From Xiphophorus maculatus (taxonomy: Eukaryota > Chordata > Actinopteri > Cyprinodontiformes > Poeciliidae), in assembly GCF_002775205.1 (NCBI RefSeq), contig NC_036451.1, forward strand, positions 21,624,351-21,688,350: a stretch of DNA of 64,000 bases. The letters are read 5' to 3'. Positions 56,701 through 64,000 of the stretch are shown here, one piece after another (position 1 is the first letter of the stretch; the number at the start of each line of letters is the position of its first letter). The notes under the pieces are model-generated. The model worked only from the letters and a program-made list of their open reading frames with translations, searched no databases and was not told the origin of the DNA. The position numbers and the translations under genes are program-made.

Positions 56701-59700
56701 CTGTTGAAAAGACTTTGACACAAACTGTTATATTACTGACAGGGTATTTGTGCGTTTGCAGTTATGCCACACTCCATTGTCAGATTAATTAAGCAGTTAG
56801 TTATTGAAGCTTGGGGTATTGTTTTATTACCTAACAAACCTCTGAGGGGTTCACCGAGTAGCAACTCATAGTAACATAGTAACATTAAACTACTCACAGG
56901 TGTAGAAGCTACTTGTGAAGGAAGCTGGTTGCACTGCAATTGATTTAGATGTATCAAAGTAAAAGTGGTTATACACACATAATATGCACTCCACACATTT
57001 TCAAAATTATTTACACAAAACAAATCATTTTCCTTTTAGTTACTGACATCAAAACCAGATTAAATCATGAAAGTTTGTGAATGTAACATGTACAGGGTTG
57101 AAAACGTTCAAGTGATGTGAACTTGAACTTTTTCAAGTTCACATCACTTGAACTTGATGTGAACTTGAGAAAGTTCACATTAAGTGAAAAAGTTTTATTT
57201 TTTACTTTTCCTCGTAGTAGAGCTGTGCAGGTAATTCGTGTCATCTTTGATTGACTGCAGTACTGAAGAGAAAGTTAATATGATCTGAAAATAAACTCCA
57301 AACAAACAAAAGTGTTGTTGGGAAAACGGCATCAACTCTCGGCAGACAGCTGCGCCTCAATGCCCGCTCTCCACTGGTTTACCAGTAAACATGGACCCGC
57401 ACGTGTTTAAAATAAACAAAAACATCAAACTCACTTCCACAAGAAGCATAGTAAAGCTTGTACTTATATACACATATACTATATGTTCCTCATATTACTG
57501 TTGGTGTTGCCTACAGTGACCAGATGCTCATTGCTTGTGCTTTACCTCTTCCTCCCCAGGTTACATAGGGATTGTGAACCGCAGCCAGAAGGACATTGAT
57601 GGGAACAAGGACATCATGGCAGCCCTGGAATCAGAGAGAGATTTCTTTCTGTCCCATCCAGCTTACAAACACATAGCAGAACGCATGGGGACCCCATATT
57701 TACAAAGAATACTTAACCAGGTTAACGTCAATTCACGCATGCCCACTTGGGAACAGAAACGCATTGCACTTGAGCATTGACAGTACTTGTTTGCAGCAAC
57801 TGACAAACCACATCAGGGAAGCGCTGCCGGCCTTTCGTAGCCACCTACAGAGCCAGCTTCTGGCCTTGAATAAAAAGGCTGAAGAATACAGGAAGTTCAG
57901 TCCAGACGATGCTTCACGCAGGACCAAGACACTGCTACAGTTAGTCGCTCTTTGTGTTTATTCTTATGTACACCTTTTAATTGATGTGTATGTGGATGTC
58001 CAATGTGTTTTTTCTGTCTTTAGATTGGTTCAGCGTTTGGCTGTTGACTTTGAGAAGCTAATCGAAGGGTCCGGTGACAAAGTGGACACAGTGACACTCT
58101 CTGGAGGGGCTAGGATCAACCAAATCTTCCACGAACGCTTCCCCACCGAGCTGGTCAAGGTATGTGTGTTTGAGTTGCACTTGGCAAGCGGCCATACAAC
58201 TGTTCTCTGATAAATTATGACCCTCAGTAGCTGTAATGTTTAACTGTAATGGTGCGATGTCCTCACCAAGATTGAGTCTGACGAGAGGAAGCTCCGCCAG
58301 GAGATCAACTATGCCATACGAAACATACATGGAGTCAGGTGCAGTACAGAGTTCAGCCCCCTTTCCTCATTTGTAGTTTTCAGTTCCAAAATATAATTCT
58401 ATGTTTTTTCTCCCCTCACAGGACAGGCTTGTTTACACCTGATATGGCATTTGAAGCCATAGTAAAGAAACAGATAACAAGTCTTAAAGGGCCGTGCATT
58501 AAATTCATTGACATGGTCAGTCAGGAACTGATTACGACTGTTTACCAGTGTATTAGCAAGGTATGAAAATGCTGTACTTTGCAAATGTGTTCAGACCCAT
58601 TAAACTGTCTCTTTACAAAAATGAAAAAAAAAAGAAGTCTGGAAAGTGTGGTGTGCATTTATGTTCAGCCCCTGTTACTCTGATACCTCTAAATAAAATC
58701 CAGTCCAACCAAATGGCTTAGACGATCACCTAAGTAATAAATGAAATCCACCCTTGTGCACTTCAATCACAGTTTTCTGTAAAGAACATAAGAGAACAAA
58801 CGCATCATGAAGACAATGGAACACAGCAGACAGGTTAACAATAAGGTTTTGGGAACATTTAATGTAGTGTTAAATAAATAAATAAATAATCCATCATCAA
58901 AATGATAGAGAGTATGGAACAACTGGAAACCTAGCAACAAATGGCTGCCCTCTGAAAACTGAGAATGCAGACAGAGGGAAATTGTCAGAAGGCCCATTAT
59001 TACTTTATTGCAGCTGCAGAGATTCACAGCTAAGGTGGGAAGAATCTGTGAACAGGACAGTTATTAGTCCTGTAATTCACAAATCTGACCGTTACGGAAG
59101 AGTGGCAAGAAGACTTATCGTTTAAAGTCACAAGCCATAGAGGAGACACAGCAACCTGTGAAGGAAGGTTGTCTGGTCACATTAGACCAAAGTAAAGTCT
59201 TTTGGCCTGTATGTGTGGAGGAAAAGTAGCACTAGACCTAACCTGGAACACACCGTTGCTGCAGTAAAAAGTAAAATACAACGGAGATAGCATTATGTTG
59301 TGGGGACTCCATTTTTTCAGTAGGGATCATCTTTTTTCCTCCAATAAAAGATGATCGGAGGATGAATGGAGCTGAAAGACTTGAAACAAATGTTCTACTT
59401 CCAGCAGTACAACAACCTAAGTCTACAGTCAGAGATACTTGAAATATTTCAAATCAAATCAAATCCTTGCCCACTTTTTTTTAGACAAAAATTTGTTAAA
59501 CAAAATTTTTACAAACATGTCTCATTTTCCTTCCACTTGTTGTACGTTGGTTCAGACTGTCACATAAAATCCAGAGAAATTACATTGGGAGTTTGTGGTC
59601 ATATCACTAAAACTAATGCGGCGGTGTTAAAGGGGTTATGAATACGTTTGAAAGGCACTCGACATGTCTGGTGTGTGTTCGTTGTATATTTACATGGTGT

Positions 59701-62700
59701 CGAAGCCGCCCCGTATGTGATTTCCGCTCTGTTTCTGCCACACAGCTCAGCGCCTTTCCCCAACTGCGAGAAGAGACGGAGAGGATTATTATCACTGAAA
59801 TCCGAGAGCAGGAAAATAAATGCAGAGAGCAGGTTGTTCACACACACTTACACAGTGCAAAGGAAAATATTTTAGGTAATTTAGCTAAAATAACAACGTG
59901 TATAACGGCCCATTTCTCTGATTAATGTCTCCTCTGTTTAGGTCTTGTTGCTTATTGACATCCAGCTTGCCTACATAAACACCAAACATGAAGACTTTAT
60001 TGGCTTCACTAAGTGAGTTGCTGAATTTGTATTATTGGGAAATAGAAGTTGAAACAAGGAGTGAGAATATGTGCTATTTATCCCTCTCAGCTCCCAGCAA
60101 GTGAACAGCCAAAGCAATATGAACTCGTCAGTACAGATTGCAAGGAACCAGGTGAGGTTTAAGCAGATAAGTTCATTTCTTGTTATTTGCCGTATTTCAC
60201 AGAAATTAAGACGGATCAAACATGCTTTTTAAAGAGATTTTCAACTGGACTATCTTGTAAAATTCAATTATTATACAGTGAAATTGGACTCATTTAATCT
60301 TTCTACATTATACTATATCTTAAGCTATATTATTGTGCCATGCGTTATTGATGGAAGTTTTTTCTGTTCTGGTAGCTTCAAGTGAACTTGTTTTGTATGA
60401 ACTGGAGTCTTGGGTCCTGCAATGAAACCATAATTGTTTTTGAATTTTCCCAGAAATGAAGACTTTTTTTTTTTGTCCCAGTCTGCTATGATTTATTCGT
60501 AACACATTTATGCAAAAGCAGGAATAATGGAAAACACATTTCCCGTGTCTTGCATCGGGAACCTTGACGTATGAAGCTGACAGTATTTGTTCAACAGCAG
60601 CAGATTGTAACTACGGCCTGGGGAAAATAAAAAAAAGAACATCGTGCTCTTGCACAATCTATCACAGAGCTTTTACAGTAGTTAGCTTAGAAAGGATCAG
60701 CATCTATGAGAAATTCTAAAAAACACAGTAGATAAAAAATCCAAGTTAACGTTAATGGTGGTACTTTATCTTCTGCTTTTCTACAGGGTGTGGTGTTTCG
60801 CTCGAATCGAATAGTAGGAGTCAAATCTTTTTTTAGTTTTTGTTGTTTTTTTTTCTTCTTTTTCACTGCCGCTACTTCTTTTAAAGATTCGTGTGCCAGA
60901 TTCAGGCTCCAGGGCTTCGGGGTCAGCATGCTGCTTCTGTTGAACCTCGTTACTTCTTCACATTTTTCTCAGTCGCAATACCTGTACTGCACTACCGTAA
61001 CAATATGCATGTGCTGTTCTTTTCTTATTTTTTAAAATATCTACAGATGTCATGCAAGGTTTTCCTATTTGCAGGATGTATGTGCCACATCATGGCATTA
61101 TGTCCTGTTTCCTCTGGTTTTACTCATGGTGCATCTTTCCTCTACAGTGCATTGTCTGTCACCCACGTTGAACTCTTCCTTCCTGTTGTTGTTTTTTTTT
61201 TCTCTCAGATGAGCTGTTACTCCTGTCTTTGCTTATTACAAAGTCTTTACCTGTTTAATAGATCTTTGATTACTAAATCCTAACTGGTGGTAAAATATTC
61301 TGGGCACCATGCAATATCAGAAAACATATGTGATGCAAGTTTACAACTTACTAATTTGCACAATCTTTTTTTTCCACTTAGGTTTAAGCTGTTTTTTCTA
61401 CCAGCAAGGTCTATTCTCTTTGTGTTACTGAGGGGAGAATAAACATTGACGCTATCAGTGTTTTTTCAAGTAAATTTATTTCTGAAAAGGCCAGTTGACA
61501 TGAAATGAAACAGACCAGTTGTCGGGACAACACAAACGATACACACATACAAAGAAATAAAAAATAATTGAATAAATTAATCAACTCGTTAAGCTATGTT
61601 ATTTGTAATAATGGGATGGAAACTCCAGAATGTTAAGTTCTTTCCATTGGATTCTTTTGGTGATTGACTTGGCCACTGAGCAGCTTTATTTTCTTTAGCT
61701 GAAACCATTTAAAACTGTACTTGGCGCTGTGGTCGGACACATTATCTAGCTGAAAAAATCCACTGTTGTTTTATCTTCACGTTCTTATCGAGAACACTTA
61801 AGTAAAATTTCTAAATTCATTCTTTCTTTAATTATATGAAAGCCTGCATTGCTAGAACCATGGGCAAAAAAAACAGTGATATTATAATATTCCCACCTCC
61901 AAACTTTATTGTTGTTATAGGGCTTTTGGGGTGATGTGCAGTTGTGTTCCTGCTCCAATTACGGTCCATGACAGATATATCCAGGAGATTTAGCTTAGGA
62001 CTCGTCTGTATTAAATTAACTGCTGAGTCCAGGTTTTTATGAAGCTCTCTGCCATAAGCAGCTGTCTTTACAGATATTCTAATTATTCTTTTTGACTGTC
62101 AGAAATCTCACAAGGAAAATCCAGTTGCTGCTGGTTAATGTTGTTTTTTCACTTCTAAATTATGATCCAACATTTAGAAATTTAGAATTATGCCTGCAAC
62201 CTGTATCATTTGTATTTTTTCCAAAAACAATGTTGTGATATTCTTTACTGTTAGCTATTATTATATGTTTCTTGTGAGATACTTTGATAATAAGAAGCGT
62301 GTTTTTGGCGCCCATTTAGATCTGAATCAGCTTATGTTAGTTTGAATTTCTATGATGCAATAATTCTTTCTAAATATGACAGATTTCAGCTATTTTATTT
62401 GCTTTCAATAAGTCTTTGCACCTCATTTTCTTTCAGTTCTTTTTCATTTTTCCCCACTTCATTACAAATATTTTCTGAAATGTTTTTGGTGGTTTCTTTT
62501 TATTTATTGTTTGCCTGGGTTGTCACCAACATTTGGTGTGAGTCTCAATCTGCCCATTAGAAATATATTTACTGAGATGGTCAATTATTATTTTCCCCGC
62601 CGTATTTGCTTTGCTTAGCGTCTCACTGCTTCCAACAAGCCAAACCTCTCAACTTTTCCGCGGTGTTGTCATTGTGCTTTCTCAGCTTCCTGTTCTTGGC

Positions 62701-62824
62701 TGATTTTCAGGTCATACAAAAGGGCTGGCTCACCATCAGTAACATTGGCATAATGAAAGGTGGAGCCAAGGAGTTTTGGTTCATCCTCTCTACAGAGAGC
62801 CTATCCTGGTACAAAGATGGAGAG
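50729..62824 (+). CDS. dnm3: dnm3, dynamin-3, first 14 coding exons (continues beyond window)
   Basis: Dynamin-3 is a GTPase that assembles on vesicle necks and drives membrane fission, notably in neurons and testis. Exons: 50729-50889, 53825-53898, 54160-54309, 54419-54622, 55642-55740, 57560-57720, 57797-57939, 58024-58159, 58271-58338, 58422-58560, 59746-59832, 59942-60012, 60091-60151, 62711-62824. That is 1668 nt, residues 1-556. The P-loop GGQSAGKSS has Lys44, switch-I Thr is Thr65 (IVTRRP), followed by LVDLPG and the TKLD guanine box. The middle/stalk domain includes [17 protein letters not shown], and [22 protein letters not shown] ends the stalk. The PH domain starts in the last exon ([14 protein letters not shown]). 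The rest of PH, the GED and the Pro-rich tail lie to the right. The dnm3 call rather than dnm1/2 rests on the MYOC-VAMP4-METTL13 neighbours and the intronic miR-214. A dnm3a/b duplicate cannot be told apart here. Confidence 0.95.
51315..51337 (+). repeat. Poly-G run of 23
   Basis: Twenty-three consecutive G after AGGA in dnm3 intron 1, able to form a G-quadruplex. Its true length is uncertain because such homopolymers are error-prone in assembly. Confidence 0.85.
51690..51955 (-). repeat. SINE-like repeat with tRNA-like head, antisense
   Basis: Read on the minus strand, the end near 51950 gives GTGTTGGTGGAGCAGTTGTT..CAGCAAGGAGGTTCTAATTTTGAATC. This is a worn version of the fish phrase 'gtggcgcagtggttagcac..gggttcgaa' with tRNA-like A and B boxes. 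It is followed by 'gttctccacatgcgtaagtgggttctcacc'. Old and diverged; class call tentative. Confidence 0.5.
53953..53967 (+). promoter_or_regulatory. CTCF-like core motif in dnm3 intron 2
   Basis: CCACTAGATGGCAGC agrees at every position with the CTCF core consensus CCASYAGRKGGCRS. It lies 55 bp after exon 53825-53898. Occupancy is unknown. Confidence 0.45.
56285..56720 (-). mobile_element. Tc1-like fossil in dnm3 intron 5
   Basis: A left terminal repeat ('gcaaaagtgtccataccattc', 'ccatgttacaactacaaacttt') leads to antisense transposase remnants ('tgcaatcaaagctgtaactctttctgg', 'agtctagactttgactgggccatt'). Truncated on the right. Confidence 0.6.
57109..57179. repeat. Perfect 19-bp inverted repeat plus second hairpin, dnm3 intron 5
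   Basis: CAAGTGATGTGAACTTGAA (57109-57127) is exactly mirrored at 57132-57150 across CTTT. Immediately after, TGTGAACTT (57158-57166) is mirrored at 57171-57179. The same words recur in alternating orientation four times in 71 bp. Confidence 0.95.
58570..59665 (+). mobile_element. Tc1-like fossil with both ends, dnm3 intron 10
   Basis: The left end is near 'gtactttgcaaatgtgttcag', the right end 'tatgaatacgtttgaaaggcac'. Between them lie N-terminal and central transposase remnants in order, up to 'ttgtggggactcc' and 'cttccagcagtacaacaacct'; the C-terminal third is deleted. At 1.1 kb it fills almost the entire intron. An 11-bp inverted repeat (59325-59335/59346-59356) lies inside. Confidence 0.7.
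61435..62130 (-). mobile_element. Tc1-like fossil, third lineage, dnm3 intron 13
   Basis: Antisense phrases 'aaatttatttctgaaaaggccagttgacatgaaat', 'gattcttttggtgattgacttggccactg', 'gctgaaaaaatccactgttgttttatcttca' and 'attcccacctccaaactttattg' follow the order of a common fish Tc1 lineage. Decayed, with no usable frame. Confidence 0.6.
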
Positions 62825-63040
62825 GTGAGGCCCCAGATATTCACATTTTTTATTTTTATGTTCATTAAATAAGAAAATCAGCAGTCCAGTCAATTCACCC
62901 AAAGTTTATTAACACACATCACAGCTTGAAGCAGTATGTTGAAGTGGTTAAGCACAGGGAATTAGACAGAGTGACGAGCCATTACTTCTGTGATCACAGC
63001 TTTAAGAGGTCGTTAAGCCATTCTGATGTCAGTGGGGCTG

Positions 63041-63117
63041 CCATCTGTCTGCCTGTCTGTGCCTGCTGTACAGGAGCAGAAGGTCTGCACAGCAAGTGTA
63101 GACAGGCAGACACACCA
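63041..63117 (-). ncRNA. mir214: mir-214 precursor hairpin
   Basis: Read on the minus strand, the 5' arm at 63108-63087 equals mature miR-214-5p (TGCCTGTCTACACTTGC...) base for base, and the 3' arm at 63069-63049 equals miR-214-3p (ACAGCAGGCACAGACAGGC...). The arms pair over ~25 bp with only a few mismatches around a ~12-nt loop. In human, mir-214 lies antisense in intron 14 of DNM3 inside the noncoding host DNM3OS; here it lies antisense just after dnm3 exon 14, so position and strand are conserved. miR-214 regulates muscle, skeletal and Hedgehog-related development. Its partner mir-199a, upstream on the minus strand in human, is not found before 64000 and probably lies just beyond the edge. 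Confidence 0.97.
63043..63115 (+). ncRNA. mir3120: Potential mirror microRNA mir-3120 (sense strand of mir-214 hairpin)
   Basis: On the plus strand, the sense strand of dnm3, 63052-63073 equals human miR-3120-5p and 63088-63108 equals human miR-3120-3p over their full lengths as I know them. The hairpin is the exact reverse complement of mir-214 and would ride in the dnm3 pre-mRNA. Sequence identity is forced in part by the conservation of miR-214, so it does not by itself prove expression in fish. Confidence 0.5.
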
Positions 63118-64000
63118 CAACAGTCTCATCCGGTCACTGCTGATGACACTGGAAGAAGGGACGGCCTGAGTATTGGGATGTTGGTCAGAAAAGATGGAAA
63201 AAGGCATAGCAGCAAAGATTCCAATCAACACCCTAAAACTTAGGAAAAATAATAGTAATGCTAATGAAATTTTACTTCACTCCTAATCAACTTTCAAATA
63301 ACGTGGTTTGTTGAGCATTTTCGTAGCATGCTTTTGCATATACTGTGGCTGAATAGTTTGAAGACCGTGTTAAATAGCTAATTAAGGTTTCTGTCTCTTT
63401 AGAAAAGTTATGACTGCATTACTTGCAGAACTGAAAGAGCATCTTGAAGCTTTTTTTCTCTGACCAGCTAACTCTTACTCTCCTCTCCTGCCACCTGGAC
63501 CTGCAATTGACCCCCACCATTTCCCCCATTCATTCCTCCGACACCCCCCAGTTCCCCCCTCGCTCGTTCCCCCTTTACTCCTCCTTTTCTTCCTCTTCTG
63601 GGAGTTCAGGCATTTGGAGCGGCTCACTTTGACACAGCTGGAGCTGCCCCAAGCCAAACTAAGACACACACACTAACACTGAGTGGCCTGAGTTGTATAC
63701 ACAGCATACAGAGCACATGTTGGCTCTGATGTAAACAAAGTGGCATGCAAATAGCAGAGAAAAATATACACTCACTCAGACATACACACGGTCACTTTTC
63801 AGATAAACAGTGGATTGCTTGAACACAGCATTCCAGATGCAGCCCCAGGCATACACGCCGTACACACACTGTGTGTGTTAGAGAGGCCTCTGCTGGTATG
63901 ACCTTACTAAGCATTTACTTACTCATAGAACATCTGCTAGGAATGATATAAATACAAGCACCCTTTGGTCACATCAAAACAACAATGTCTTACTACTTGC

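Larger units (their letters stand above)
62825..64000 (+). other. dnm3: dnm3 intron 14 (incomplete)
   Basis: Apart from the mir-214 hairpin this stretch has a C/T-rich run (63475-63600) and short CA tracts. No further dnm3 exon (the next should encode EKEKKYMLPLDNL-like PH sequence) is present before the edge. The minus strand should carry the dnm3os host transcript, whose exons cannot be placed from sequence alone. Confidence 0.6.

Noticed and set aside
62926-63243. Overlapping frames on both strands near dnm3 exon 14
   Set aside because: They are incidental frames across the mir-214 hairpin.
18600-63400. CRISPR arrays, tRNA or rRNA genes
   Set aside because: Short tandem words and the tRNA-like SINE head were examined; none has spacer-repeat structure or a complete cloverleaf.
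63118-64000. mir-199a, the usual partner of mir-214
   Set aside because: Neither arm is found on either strand up to the edge; probably lies just outside the window.
50729-64000. PIGC nested in dnm3 as in human
   Set aside because: No intronless PIGC-like frame in the introns visible here; later introns are outside the window.

Overview
The window is teleost fish nuclear DNA: spliced vertebrate genes with GT-AG introns, AT-rich noncoding DNA, CA and other microsatellites, and many Tc1/mariner and hAT fossils. The repeats look like those of percomorph or atherinomorph fish; that is an inference and no species is claimed.

From left to right it holds: the last 11 coding exons of prrc2c (+, 1-5624) with a 1.6-kb 3'UTR; myoc (-, five exons, 17569-8711); a 5-kb stretch with no gene I recognise; vamp4 (-, seven coding exons, 31934-24148); rangrf/mog1 (+, 37482-38066, uninterrupted main ORF); itpa (-, eight exons, 44671-43083); mettl13/eef1aknmt (+, nine exons, 44924-49908), head to head with itpa; and the first 14 coding exons of dnm3 (+, 50729-62824), which runs off the right edge. 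In the intron after dnm3 exon 14, the minus strand carries the miR-214 hairpin at about 63041-63117. The plus strand of the same hairpin encodes both arms of the mirror microRNA miR-3120.

The order and strands PRRC2C(+) MYOC(-) VAMP4(-) METTL13(+) DNM3(+) match human 1q24.3. Two genes are extra: rangrf and itpa, which in human lie on 17p13 and 20p13. Gene models were assembled by hand from splice sites, reading phase and family homology. All five complete models close in frame: myoc 482 aa, vamp4 141 aa, rangrf 194 aa, itpa 204 aa, mettl13 688 aa.

The genes do not form one pathway. Prrc2c is an RNA-binding translation and stress-granule factor, myocilin is a secreted olfactomedin protein, and VAMP4 is a TGN/endosome SNARE. 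Mog1 is a Ran cofactor, ITPase cleans the nucleotide pool, METTL13 methylates eEF1A, and dynamin-3 is a membrane-fission GTPase.

The noncoding DNA contains at least a dozen degraded Tc1-type copies, nested MITEs (a hAT MITE inside a piggyBac-like MITE; hAT-like elements inside Tc1 copies), and a LINE RT fragment. It also has an unusual number of perfect 10-19 bp inverted repeats with loops of 3-10 nt, which look like products of replication template switching. I see no CRISPR array, tRNA, rRNA or recognisable retrovirus.
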